Of a stretch of DNA of 64,000 nt, positions 49,855-59,412 are shown piece after piece. The stretch comes from Elusimicrobiota bacterium (GTDB taxonomy: Bacteria; Elusimicrobiota; Elusimicrobia; JACQPE01): contig JACPAN010000007.1 in NCBI GenBank assembly GCA_016180815.1, positions 57,745 through 121,744 on the forward strand, given 5' to 3'. Under the pieces are notes generated by a model. It saw only the letters and a program-made list of their open reading frames with translations, did not search any database and was not told the DNA's origin. Numbering within the stretch: position 1 is the first letter of the stretch; each line of letters starts with the position of its first letter. A program made the position numbers and the translations under genes.

Positions 49855-50493
49855 TTATGAATAAGCCAGCGCCAGCCGGTAGGAACCCATGCTCCATCTT
49901 CTCATGTGGACCGCCGGAGCGCCCAGATTTTCATGCGCCTCTTTGGCGCGGCCGAAGAACAACGGCGGCCGGACGTTCCAGAGATCGCAGTTCAAGCCCA
50001 AACCTAAAAATTTAAGCAAAGCCTCTTTTTGCGCCCAACAATCCGCGGCCGCTTCAATGGAGATGATCCCCGCGCGCTCCGCCGGGTGAAACGCCTCTTC
50101 GAACCAAGCAGGGTGCCGGTCCTCAATTTTCTCGATGTCGATGCCCAGGCGCCGGCTGGCGATCGAAGCGCAGGCGATCGCCCACTCGCCGCTGTGTGAA
50201 AGAGAACAAGCGGCAGCGACGGGAACCGCGGAAGCATCCGCATTGGTGAGGCTCCACAGGGGCCGGCCCGAGGAATCGGGCAACACTTCGATGTCTTGGG
50301 GTTTCACCGAATGGCCGAGCGAACCCAGGGCCTCCACAAGCGCGCGCTTGGCGGCCATGCGGCCGGCCAGCCACTCCGCTTGTCTTTTGCGGATTTTAAA
50401 ACCCATCAACATCCTGTTTTCCTTCGGCGTCAACAATGCGCAATGCTCAGGCTCCACGCCGGCGACAGGAACGAGTTTGATGAACAGGCTCAC
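49855..50493 (-). CDS. 4'-phosphopantetheinyl transferase (Sfp superfamily)
   Basis: The 212-residue protein has the Sfp-type signature: RQAEWLAGRMAAKRAL, then ACSLSHSGEWAIA, RRLGIDIEKIEDR and DCWAQKEALLKFLGLGL with the Mg-binding acidic residues. It adds the phosphopantetheine arm to acyl carrier domains. A GTG start at 50493 overlaps the PKS stop by four bases (GTGA), so the two are coupled and this enzyme is surely dedicated to the PKS carrier domain. That carrier has Thr in place of the usual Ser at the attachment point. Confidence 0.85.
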   Translation of the reverse strand: MSLFIKLVPVAGVEPEHCALLTPKENRMLMGFKIRKRQAEWLAGRMAAKRALVEALGSLGHSVKPQDIEVLPDSSGRPLWSLTNADASAVPVAAACSLSHSGEWAIACASIASRRLGIDIEKIEDRHPAWFEEAFHPAERAGIISIEAAADCWAQKEALLKFLGLGLNCDLWNVRPPLFFGRAKEAHENLGAPAVHMRRWSMGSYRLALAYS

Positions 50494-53400
50494 AGGCGTA
50501 TCATCCGGTATTGGCCGAGTTCGGCCCACAGATTGAAGTCTTGATCGAAGACGAAAGCGTCAAAAACGCTTTTGCCTTGCGCGTCCGTTTCCCGGAACGC
50601 GGCGTAGACATAGAACTCCTTGGCTTTCTCGGGGTGCCGGTAAATTTGGGCGTGCCCCAGCGAATCGGGAAGGGACATTTTGTTGAACACCTTATGGTCA
50701 TACCAGCCGCAGGCCTGGAAAGCCGCTTCAAAAAGCATGGGGTAAAACAGAGTCCTGGGCTTCGTGTCCTTCCATAGCGGGGCTCCGGGCCGCTGGTACT
50801 GAGCTAAAACAGATCGATCCCCGAGGGCCAAAATGGACTTCAACACTTGAAAGCGCGGCCCGTGGAAATAAAAAGAATAAATTTCGGGAGATAAAACGGC
50901 GGGCGTCCCGGGAATTTGCGGTTTGGATAAATTATTCCATGACGACTCCAGGCGCCCGGAGACAAACTCCCCGTGAAAGTGTTCTCGAGGCGCGCCGAGT
51001 TTGATGCCCGAGGGGCTGATAAAGTCGCTTTCAATGCGCATTTGAACCGGTCCAGCGTCTCCCTTCTCCGCGACAATGCGCACGGAAACAGGCTTGTCCC
51101 TTAAAAGCTTGATCGGAAGATCGAAACGGACATTGCGGAGATAACCGTCGCCAGGCCCGTAAAACCCGGCCCCGGTCTCGGCAAAAAGCTCCATGCCCAT
51201 GACGCCCGGCACATAAGGCACCCCGGCAACCCGATGATCCGCCAAATACATATCTTCGTCTAAAGAAAAAATTTTGGAAACAACAGCTTTTTTCTCCTGC
51301 GTCTTAGCCGCAGCGAAGACTGCCGGCAAGCGGCTTTTCTCAAAACTTCCCAAGCGACCCGCCAGCACAATTTCGCCTCCATTCCCTGAAGCCATGTCCT
51401 CAAGCATCATGGAAACGCCCACGGCCGGCGGCATAAACTCGACCCCGATGGCCTCCAGGGCGCTTTTGATGCTTGCTTTGACGGCCATCCCAACTTCGGA
51501 AAAAGCCGTGAGATCGAAAGCATAAGCTGTCCGGTTCTCCACTGTCATGCGCCGGGCCAGTTTGGCCAAATAATCGCAGGCAGCGGCGTAATCGGTTTGG
51601 CCCATATTGCCGAAACGTCCGGCAACGGACGCTAAAAATACCCAAACCTGATTTGGCTTTTGGGGAACGGTACGGACTAAATGATAAGCGCTGGTCGCCT
51701 TGGTGTCGACAACGCGCCAAAAACTCTCTTCGGATTTGTCGCTTAAAAGCTTGCTTTCCTCAACGCCGGCGGCATGGATGACGCAATCAATCGAGGGGTA
51801 TTTCGCCGACAAATCATCGATGGTTTTCTTAAGTTCAGACTCGTTGCCGACATCGCAGCGCACATACTCCACGCTTTCCGCGGATAGCCGCAGCGCCTCG
51901 ATGTTCTTAAAAACCTGGACCGACTTGGTGACTTTGGAAAACTCCCGCTCAAGGAGCATGGGCGTGGCTTTTCCCTGCCGGGCCTTCAAGTCGTTCCAAA
52001 GGCCGGATTTAAGCTCTTGAAGCTGCGGGGCGCTCATGGCGGCCCAGGCTTCGGATTCGGGACAAAGCTCGGTGCGGCCGAGCAAAATCAAACGGGGACG
52101 GAATCGCCCGGCCAACGCCTTAGCCATCTCGTAGCCGAGCCCCTGGGCTCCACCCGTAATCAAAATCGTTTTGCCCGGCGTCCAAGACACAGAGACGCTG
52201 GGGCCGACGGGCTCCTCAACGGTCTCAACAACCCATCGCGCCGGGTCCAATCCCACTTCAACCGCGTCGTCGCCGCGGCTGAACTCTTCCATCGCCAGCT
52301 TAGCCATATCTTCGCAAGAAAGATGAGGGGCCAGGTCCAAGCACTTCACCAAAACACCCGGCCGCTCTTTGGCCAATGACTTGGCAAACCCGATCAGCGC
52401 GCCTTGAGACGGATTAAAAAGAGCGGGATTTTCCCTATTCAGCCCATGGCGGCCGTCCATGGCCGTTAAAACGAATAAAAACACGAGATCATCCGGCGCG
52501 GATTTGGCCAATCGCATCAACGGCGCAAGCGCCTCCCCAGGCAGCACTTGCGGATTCAGGTCTAGGCCGCCCAGATAAAAAATTCCCCCAAAGGAAGCTG
52601 CGGGCTCAGCAGAAGAGCCATCATCCGCCGCATGAACCGTATAGCCCAAGGCCCGAAGGCTTTGCGCGAATTTCCGCCGGAGCGGCTCTGCGGCGCCCGC
52701 GACAAAAATCGGTTTCAACGCGTCGATTTTGCGCAACATTGTTTGCGCCGGCGGCGTTGAAACAGCGACAGGAACCCTGCGCTTAAAGCCGGACTGGACT
52801 ACGGGCGGCGATGCCTTTTTGATTTCCTGAGCCGGAGCAGGTTTCTCCTTCTCAACGACGGGAGTCGTTCGCTCGGCGGCCTGCGTATTGGCTAAAACAA
52901 AACCGATCACATGGCGAATGGTCGGATAATCCTTCAGCGAAAGGCCCTCTTTGCGGGGGATTTGGAAACGATCGCGGATCATGCCGAAAAGCTCCGCCTG
53001 CTTGACCGTATCGATGCCCAAGTCCGCTTCCATGTCCAAATCAAGCTCAAGCATTTCTTTGGGGTAGCCTGTTTTTTCGCTCACTAAGCCGACAACCGCT
53101 TCGCGCGCGGAATCCTCGCTCGGCAGAATCTTCTCCCGAAGATTCCGCACTTCCTTCGCCGGCCCGCCGAGCGGGCTCCCCGTCTCGGTCGTTGCCGGTT
53201 TCAGCTCAGCGACGGTGACGGCAGGGCGGGCCGCCTGATTGACGACGGACGGAGCTGGTTTGGCCGCAGGCGCCACGCACACAACCGGCGCAGGCTCTTT
53301 ATTGGCTTCGCTGTTTTGAGCCGAGGCAAACCTCAACGTGTTATGCACGACTTCCAATTTGGGCGAATCAAATCCCGAAATCTCTTTGAGCCATCGGCCA

Positions 53401-56400
53401 TGGCGCTGGGCGTCGTAAATCCTGGGCGTTGAGCGTTTCCAAACCTTTTTCACCAAAGTCATGGCGATTTGAGAACCGAAACCCGCGGCCAGCCGAAGGG
53501 CATAGTCGAGCTCCATGGCTCCGCCGGGACTCAGCGTAATGCCGTCGAGCTCGGGGTCAGGCTCCTTGTAATTGGCGATGGGAGGAACCTGCCCGCTCAC
53601 CAAGCTCCAAATAGCCACGGCGTCTTCAAGACTGGCGCCCATGGTGTGGCCGGTAAAACCTTTGGTGTTGGCGACGATCACTTTGGCGGCGTCGGGACCG
53701 AAGGTTTTTTTCAGGGCCACCACCTCGGCCTGAGCGCTTCCGCCTCTAGCCGGGGTGTAGGTTTCATGGGACATAAAAAGCATGGACTTGGCCACGTCTT
53801 TCCTGAGCAAACCCCAAAGCGCTTCCGCCTTGGCTAAAAGCTTATCCATGACCGCAGCCACGTGATTGACGTCAAGGCGCGTCACGTGATAGGCGCTATT
53901 GGCGTACTCCGTCGCCAAAATTTCAACCAATGGATGCGCGCCTCGACGCGCCGTTTCCTCTTTGGCTTCCACGACCAGCCCGACCGCGCCCATCCCGATC
54001 AGCATGCCGTGGCGGCGCCGGTCAAAAGGCAAAGCCGCGCGGGAAACGGCGCCCTCGGTGGACGCGGCCCCGGCGACCAAAAATCCGCTCGCGAACCACT
54101 CAAGGAGATTCTCATTGGTGATGTCATCGCCGGCCACCACCACGACTCTTTTGGCCCGGCCCAAACGGATCCAGTCCTCGGCCAAGGCCACGGCCTGGGT
54201 CGTGGATGCGCAAGCGCCGTTGATGCAGGCCGAAGGCCCTCTGGCGCCGATCCACTGGGCGAGCTGGGAATGCCCAAGGGCAAGCACTTTGACTAAAAAG
54301 TCACGCGGGAAAGCGTACTCGCGGCCGCCTTCGGATTGAGCGCCGTAAAATTTGTTGATCTCTTCAACAAGGCTGTTAATCCCGGGGAAAGCGCCGGCAA
54401 AAATGACCCCGGTCTCATCCGCCAGGGCTTCGGGAAGCCTCCACCCCGTGGGTATCCGGCCGCCCACCGAAGTTTTCCTGTACTGCTCCACCAAGGGGAT
54501 TCCCGCGTCTTTTAGAGCGCTCAGCCCCGCCGCCAAAGCAAGGCGGAAGGTCCGGTCCATCGAGTCCGCCAAGGCCTCGGGCACGCCGAACTCCTCGCTT
54601 AAATCAAACTCGCCGGCGCGCGCCGCAAGCTTGATGGCGTCTTTGGTCGTGCGCAATTCCTCCATGGAATGATCGCCGGTGGCGGATTTAACCAGACGCA
54701 CGATTTTTTTACCGATTTGCTTGGCCTGCTCCGCCTCGGGAATTCGCTCGATGAGGTTTTGGCCGCGCAGGATTTCATCTAAAGCCCCCTCACGGAAAAT
54801 TTTGTCCCAGCTTCCGGGAACGCCGGCTGCAATGCCGGAGATGACGGCTTGGGGCTGCGTCGACGCCAGACGATGAGAAGCCAAAGCAGCCGGGACCTGC
54901 TCAACGCGCGGGGTTATTGCCGCCGGTTCCATTTGCGAGCGGCTCCAAGCCGAATAATCGGCGGTGTAAACGCCTTGGCTCTTGACCGGGTCCTTGCCGG
55001 ACCAATCAACGTCAACGCCTTCGGCAAAAATCCTGGCTAAGAGCTCCTGAAATTCATAAACGCCGCCGCGCTTGGGGTGATTGGAAGCCGCGACAACGAC
55101 ATCCGCCGCCTGCTCCAAAATGCCCGACGTCAAGGCCGTTAAAACCCGCTTGGGGCCGACCTCGACAAAGAGACGCACCCCGTCAGCGTGCATGCGCTCG
55201 ATCTGCCGGATAAATTCAACGGGGCTTGAAATCTGCCGGACCAAAAGGCCGCGGATGCCCAAAGCATCGCTCGGGTAATAATCAGCCGTCACATTGGAGA
55301 GAATCGGGATGGCCGGCGCCGCGAACTTCAACTTGGACAACGATTCCCCATAAGGCCCTTCAGCCGGAGCCACGATGGCCGAATGAAAGGCGTGGGAAAC
55401 GGGAATCATCTGAGCCTGGAAACCTTTTTGGTGGAATAAAGCCACGGCCTTTTCCATGGCTGCGGACTCGCCCGCGATCACAGTCTGGTTCGGGCTATTT
55501 TTATTGGCGATGACAACGTAGCCCGGAACTGTTTTTAAAAGTTCCTCGACCTCCTGCATAGGCGCGGCAATCGAGGCCATTTTGCCGGGATCAGGAACCT
55601 TGACCGAGGCCATTTCCCGGCCCCTGGCTGAGACCGCGACAAGAGCATCCTCAAAACTCAAAATGCCGCTCGCCACCAAGGCGCCGTACTCACCCAAACT
55701 GTGGCCGCAAACCACGTCCGGCTTGACGCCGAAGCTCGCAAGCAGACGGGATAAGGCCACGTCCGCGGTCAGCACCGCGGGCTGGGTGATCTCGGTTTGC
55801 TTAATCCGTTCCTCGCGCCGGGCTCGATCCGCCTCGCTCTCCCCCTCCTGAGAAAACAAAATGTCCGTTAATTTGGCTTTGAGCAAAGGCTCCAAAACCC
55901 GGTCCGCCTCAAGGAATGTGTCCCGAACCGTTTCGTATTTTTGACACAGGTCCCTGAGCATATCCACATACTGCGAGCCTTGGCCGGGGAAAAGAAATCC
56001 GATTTTCGGGCGCGCGGGGCGCGCCGTCGCTTTGACGAAAATGCCCTTGACCTTCAAGGCCGGCGATGAAAGCGCGGCGCCGCCAACGGACAAGGCTGAT
56101 TGAAGGGCGCTGATTTTTTCCCGGGCTTTAACGCTGTTTTCCGCGGCTAATGCCGCTCTCCACGGTTTGGCGGGATCGAGCTTACTCCAAAGCAGCGGGG
56201 CTCCCACGCAAGGGAGCGTGTCCGCCGGCCAAGACCCGGCCTGATTGCGCAGACCATCGGGATTGTCGCCGGTCCAGGCCAACGTGTCGGCCCAAACAGC
56301 ATCGGGCTTGAAGGAAACATTCCCCATCCGGCGAGGTTCATCCTGCGTTCGCTCTTCCTTTGATGCGGCCGATGTCCTGGGCGCGCGCGCCGCGTCAAAC

Positions 56401-57782
56401 TCCTCTAAAGCCACATGAAAATTCGTGCCCCCGAAACCAAACGCGCTGACATTGGCCCTTCTTTTATCGTTTCCAGCCGCCCATTCTTGGGCCTTGGTAA
56501 CGACCCGGAAAGCCGAGTTGCCGAAATCGATGTCGGGATTCGGGGTTTCAAAATTGATGGAGGGAGGCAGGATTTTATGGTGAATGGCCAGCGCCGTCTT
56601 GATCAGGCCGGCTGCTCCGGCCGCGGCTTTCAAATGCCCGATTTGAGATTTGACGGAGCCCAGGCCGATGCTCTGGCGTCCTTGCGCATAAGGCCCAAAA
56701 ACCTCTTGAAGCACGGCGACCTCGGTTTTGTCCCCGACCTTGGTTGCGGTGCCGTGGGCTTCCACCAATTGAACGCCGCCGGGCGTATAATCCAAACCCT
56801 TAAAGGCCCGCTCAACGGCCATTTTTTGCCCCTTGGTATTGGGCGCGGTGATGCCTTTTCCCCGGCCGTCGGAGGAAGCCCCGATGCCGCGAATCAGCGC
56901 GTACACTCGATCGCCGTTGCGCATGGCGTCGTCCAACCTTTTGAGAACCAAAACGCCGGCCCCTTCGCCCATGACAAAGCCGTTCGCCCGGGCATCGAAA
57001 GGAAATGAGCCGTCGGCCGACAGGGCCCCGATCTTGGAAAACTTGACGTAAGCGGGAGGAGCCATCATCTGGTCGATGCCGCCGCAAATCACCATGTCGT
57101 AATCGAGCATCCTCAATCCCTTGACCGCCATGTCCACGGCGGCCAAAGACGACGCGCAGGCCGCATCCACGGTGAAATTGGCGCCGTGCAGGTTGAACAC
57201 ATTGGCCACGCGCCCGGCGATCACGTTGGAGAGCTCGCCGGGCATGGTGTCTTCGGTGATCGTCTCTTTGTCCATGACCACGGCGCCGCGCATCTCCTCG
57301 ATCAAGCGGCTTTGGGCCGCGCTGTCAAGGGAGCCGAAAACCCGGCCCGACCTTAAAGCGGACTCAAACTCAACGGCGTAAACGCGCAAATCCGTGAAAT
57401 CCTTTTTGGCTCCCCCCATTGAATTGCCGAAGATGACGGCGGTGCGCTCCGGATCGCAGGATTTTGCGGCGCCGGCCGCGTCTTCCAGAGCCTGATGCGT
57501 GGCCGTCACCGCCAACTGCTGGACCATATCCATTTGCCGGGCCACATGAGGCGGGATTCGAAATTCCAGCGGATTGAAACGAAATCCGGTGACGAAAGCC
57601 CCGATTTTGGAGTAGGTTTTATTCAGGGCCTTGGGGTCGGAGTCATAATAAAGACGCCAGTCCCAGCGCTCGCGCGGAACCTCGATGATGGCGCTTTTAC
57701 CCTGAAGGATGCTGTCCCAATAGCCCGCGATATTGGAAGCGTTGGGGAATACCCCGCCCATGCCGACGATGGCAATAGGCAT
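50490..57782 (-). CDS. Giant Pfa-like polyketide/lipid synthase, KS-AT-KS-ACP-KR-DH
   Basis: The 2430-residue protein reads, in order: ketosynthase (1-~455; Cys209 in VDAACASSLA, VEAHGTAT, GHLKAAAG), acyltransferase (~590-900; FPGQGSQY, Ser695 in GHSLGEYGAL), a second KS-like domain (~1000-1480; Cys1191 in GACASTTQ, SHETYTPARGG, GFTGHTMGAS), a carrier domain with LGIDTVKQAE (~1560-1640), a ketoreductase (~1855-2150; ITGGAQGLG) and a product-template/dehydratase-type hotdog region (~2170-2430; ADHRVAGVPYVPG). No enoyl reductase or thioesterase is present; FabI next door can supply the former. It resembles secondary lipid synthases. Product unknown. Confidence 0.9.
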   Translation of the reverse strand: MPIAIVGMGGVFPNASNIAGYWDSILQGKSAIIEVPRERWDWRLYYDSDPKALNKTYSKIGAFVTGFRFNPLEFRIPPHVARQMDMVQQLAVTATHQALEDAAGAAKSCDPERTAVIFGNSMGGAKKDFTDLRVYAVEFESALRSGRVFGSLDSAAQSRLIEEMRGAVVMDKETITEDTMPGELSNVIAGRVANVFNLHGANFTVDAACASSLAAVDMAVKGLRMLDYDMVICGGIDQMMAPPAYVKFSKIGALSADGSFPFDARANGFVMGEGAGVLVLKRLDDAMRNGDRVYALIRGIGASSDGRGKGITAPNTKGQKMAVERAFKGLDYTPGGVQLVEAHGTATKVGDKTEVAVLQEVFGPYAQGRQSIGLGSVKSQIGHLKAAAGAAGLIKTALAIHHKILPPSINFETPNPDIDFGNSAFRVVTKAQEWAAGNDKRRANVSAFGFGGTNFHVALEEFDAARAPRTSAASKEERTQDEPRRMGNVSFKPDAVWADTLAWTGDNPDGLRNQAGSWPADTLPCVGAPLLWSKLDPAKPWRAALAAENSVKAREKISALQSALSVGGAALSSPALKVKGIFVKATARPARPKIGFLFPGQGSQYVDMLRDLCQKYETVRDTFLEADRVLEPLLKAKLTDILFSQEGESEADRARREERIKQTEITQPAVLTADVALSRLLASFGVKPDVVCGHSLGEYGALVASGILSFEDALVAVSARGREMASVKVPDPGKMASIAAPMQEVEELLKTVPGYVVIANKNSPNQTVIAGESAAMEKAVALFHQKGFQAQMIPVSHAFHSAIVAPAEGPYGESLSKLKFAAPAIPILSNVTADYYPSDALGIRGLLVRQISSPVEFIRQIERMHADGVRLFVEVGPKRVLTALTSGILEQAADVVVAASNHPKRGGVYEFQELLARIFAEGVDVDWSGKDPVKSQGVYTADYSAWSRSQMEPAAITPRVEQVPAALASHRLASTQPQAVISGIAAGVPGSWDKIFREGALDEILRGQNLIERIPEAEQAKQIGKKIVRLVKSATGDHSMEELRTTKDAIKLAARAGEFDLSEEFGVPEALADSMDRTFRLALAAGLSALKDAGIPLVEQYRKTSVGGRIPTGWRLPEALADETGVIFAGAFPGINSLVEEINKFYGAQSEGGREYAFPRDFLVKVLALGHSQLAQWIGARGPSACINGACASTTQAVALAEDWIRLGRAKRVVVVAGDDITNENLLEWFASGFLVAGAASTEGAVSRAALPFDRRRHGMLIGMGAVGLVVEAKEETARRGAHPLVEILATEYANSAYHVTRLDVNHVAAVMDKLLAKAEALWGLLRKDVAKSMLFMSHETYTPARGGSAQAEVVALKKTFGPDAAKVIVANTKGFTGHTMGASLEDAVAIWSLVSGQVPPIANYKEPDPELDGITLSPGGAMELDYALRLAAGFGSQIAMTLVKKVWKRSTPRIYDAQRHGRWLKEISGFDSPKLEVVHNTLRFASAQNSEANKEPAPVVCVAPAAKPAPSVVNQAARPAVTVAELKPATTETGSPLGGPAKEVRNLREKILPSEDSAREAVVGLVSEKTGYPKEMLELDLDMEADLGIDTVKQAELFGMIRDRFQIPRKEGLSLKDYPTIRHVIGFVLANTQAAERTTPVVEKEKPAPAQEIKKASPPVVQSGFKRRVPVAVSTPPAQTMLRKIDALKPIFVAGAAEPLRRKFAQSLRALGYTVHAADDGSSAEPAASFGGIFYLGGLDLNPQVLPGEALAPLMRLAKSAPDDLVFLFVLTAMDGRHGLNRENPALFNPSQGALIGFAKSLAKERPGVLVKCLDLAPHLSCEDMAKLAMEEFSRGDDAVEVGLDPARWVVETVEEPVGPSVSVSWTPGKTILITGGAQGLGYEMAKALAGRFRPRLILLGRTELCPESEAWAAMSAPQLQELKSGLWNDLKARQGKATPMLLEREFSKVTKSVQVFKNIEALRLSAESVEYVRCDVGNESELKKTIDDLSAKYPSIDCVIHAAGVEESKLLSDKSEESFWRVVDTKATSAYHLVRTVPQKPNQVWVFLASVAGRFGNMGQTDYAAACDYLAKLARRMTVENRTAYAFDLTAFSEVGMAVKASIKSALEAIGVEFMPPAVGVSMMLEDMASGNGGEIVLAGRLGSFEKSRLPAVFAAAKTQEKKAVVSKIFSLDEDMYLADHRVAGVPYVPGVMGMELFAETGAGFYGPGDGYLRNVRFDLPIKLLRDKPVSVRIVAEKGDAGPVQMRIESDFISPSGIKLGAPREHFHGEFVSGRLESSWNNLSKPQIPGTPAVLSPEIYSFYFHGPRFQVLKSILALGDRSVLAQYQRPGAPLWKDTKPRTLFYPMLFEAAFQACGWYDHKVFNKMSLPDSLGHAQIYRHPEKAKEFYVYAAFRETDAQGKSVFDAFVFDQDFNLWAELGQYRMIRL

Positions 57783-57816
57783 AAGACCCGGTTCTTTCGT
57801 AATCAGGCAACCCTCC

Positions 57817-58587
57817 CTAAGCTAATGTCGGGACGCCGACAATCGAGTAGCCGGCATCCACAAAAATCGTCTGACCGGTAATCATGCGCGCCGCGTCCGA
57901 AGCTAAAAATGCGGCGCAGTCCGCGACGTCCTCCTGGAGCACGTTCTCCCTCAGCGGGGCCACGGCCTTGTTGTAGTCCAGGATCAGATCAAAATCTTTA
58001 ACGCCGCTTGCGGCCAGGGTTTTAATGGGCCCGGCTGAAATGGTGTTGACCCTGATCTTCTTGGGGCCAAGCTCAAAAGCCAATTCGCGGGCATACGCCT
58101 CCAAGGCCGCCTTGGCCACGCCCATCACCCGGTAATTGGCGCAAACCCTCTGGCTGCCAAGATACGTCAACGCAATAATGCTCCCCCCGTTGGTCATATG
58201 GGGCAGGGCGTATTGGGCGACCTTGCCCAAGGAATGGCTGCTGACGGCCAAGGCCTGGGCAAAGTCATCGTCCGCTGTCTGGACGATGGGGTTTTCCAAA
58301 GCCGCGGCCGGCGCATAAGCCAGGGAGTGCGCGATGATATCGATAGGAGCCGCTAATTTGCCGAAGAAATCAGCCATTTCATCATTCTTCGTGACATCGC
58401 AGCGCTCAAAACCGGCCAGGTTCTTAAGTTGAGAAACCAGGTCTTTGACCCGGCTGTGGTAACGGAATTGATACCCCAGAATGATCTGAGCCCCCAGAGC
58501 GTCGAAGCGTTTGGCCATGGCCCAGGCAATGGAGGTTTCGCTCGCCACCCCCAAAATAAGAGCTCTTTTCCCCTGCAGGTTCACCAT
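57817..58587 (-). CDS. fabI: Enoyl-ACP reductase FabI
   Basis: The 256-residue protein has FabI features: MVNLQGKRALILGVASETSIAWAMA, HSLAYAPAAALENP, GSIIALTYLGSQRVCANYRVMGVAKAALEAYARELA with the Tyr..Lys pair, and VNTISAGPIKTLAA. It reduces trans-2-enoyl-ACP with NADH, ending a fatty-acid elongation cycle. Directly upstream of the PKS, which lacks an enoyl reductase domain, it may also act on polyketide chains. Palindromes of GGACTTAAGTCC type lie in the intergenic region before it. Confidence 0.94.
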   Translation of the reverse strand: MVNLQGKRALILGVASETSIAWAMAKRFDALGAQIILGYQFRYHSRVKDLVSQLKNLAGFERCDVTKNDEMADFFGKLAAPIDIIAHSLAYAPAAALENPIVQTADDDFAQALAVSSHSLGKVAQYALPHMTNGGSIIALTYLGSQRVCANYRVMGVAKAALEAYARELAFELGPKKIRVNTISAGPIKTLAASGVKDFDLILDYNKAVAPLRENVLQEDVADCAAFLASDAARMITGQTIFVDAGYSIVGVPTLA

Positions 58588-58626
58588 AGGTTAATCATTA
58601 TGGCAAGATCGGCCTATCTCAAAATA

Positions 58627-58664
58627 GGACTTAAGTCCCTATTAGCAATTAGGACTTTAGTCTA
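58627..58664. promoter_or_regulatory. Palindromes GGACTTAAGTCC and TAGGACTTTAGTCTA between fabI and yceH
   Basis: GGACTTAAGTCC (58627-58638) is a perfect 12-base palindrome and TAGGACTTTAGTCTA (58650-58664) an imperfect copy 23 bases away. They lie ~40-75 bases before fabI and could be an operator for the lipid genes or for yceH on the other strand. Related palindromes appear at 62111-62195. No -10/-35 pair is obvious. Confidence 0.4.
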
Positions 58665-58748
58665 AAATTTTGTCTAAAATTGGGGAAATTCATGGGCAAC
58701 AATATCCGGTATTCGCGCCGCGAGTCCCATTTACGATAAAATAAAACC

Positions 58749-59390
58749 ATGCCGGTTGAATTAACCCCCATCGAAGCCCGCATTTTGGGGTCTCTGGTGG
58801 AAAAATCCCTGACCACGCCGGAACTCTACCCCCTGACTTTTAACTCCCTGCTTAATGCCTGCAATCAAAAGTCAAGCCGGGAGCCGGTCATGAATTTGGA
58901 TACGGAAACCATGGGCCGGGATCTTCAGACGCTCATGGATAAAGGGCTGGTTGAGCGATTGCATGTTCCCGGTGACCGGGTTCCTAAATTCCGGCATCAC
59001 ATCGAAAATTTATTAAACAGCAGCGAACCCAAGCTCATCGGCGCGATTTGCGTCTTGCTCTTGCGCGGCCCGCAAACGCCCGGAGAAATCAAAGGGCGCA
59101 CCGACCGGCTGTGCACGTTTTTAGGCACCGCGGAAGTGGAAGGCTTCTTGCAGGAGTTATGCGCGAAAACCGACCCCATCGTCGCCCGCCTCCCGCGCCA
59201 AGCCGGGCAAAAAGAAACGCGCTATCAGCATCTTTTCTCGGGAGCCGCGCCCGGCGCTGCGGTGGAACTCCCTAAAACCAAAACCGCAACTAACGGCGGC
59301 GCGGACCGCTTAACCCAGTTGGAAAAAAGGATCGAAGCCCTGGAAGCATTCGTGAAAATCTTCCAAGAGCAGGCCGGTAAACCGGCCTAG
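58749..59390 (+). CDS. YceH-like (DUF480) protein
   Basis: The 213-residue protein has the DUF480 start LTPIEARILGSLVEKSLTTPELYPLTFNSLLNACNQKSSREPVMNL, a double winged-helix layout (~1-175), and a C-terminal coiled segment (LTQLEKRIEALEAFVKIFQ). The family is widespread and its function is not established; a DNA-binding or regulatory role is assumed. It is divergent from fabI, with 161 bases between them. Confidence 0.9.
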   Translation: MPVELTPIEARILGSLVEKSLTTPELYPLTFNSLLNACNQKSSREPVMNLDTETMGRDLQTLMDKGLVERLHVPGDRVPKFRHHIENLLNSSEPKLIGAICVLLLRGPQTPGEIKGRTDRLCTFLGTAEVEGFLQELCAKTDPIVARLPRQAGQKETRYQHLFSGAAPGAAVELPKTKTATNGGADRLTQLEKRIEALEAFVKIFQEQAGKPA

Positions 59391-59412
59391 CGCAGAAAAC
59401 ATCGGGATCGGG

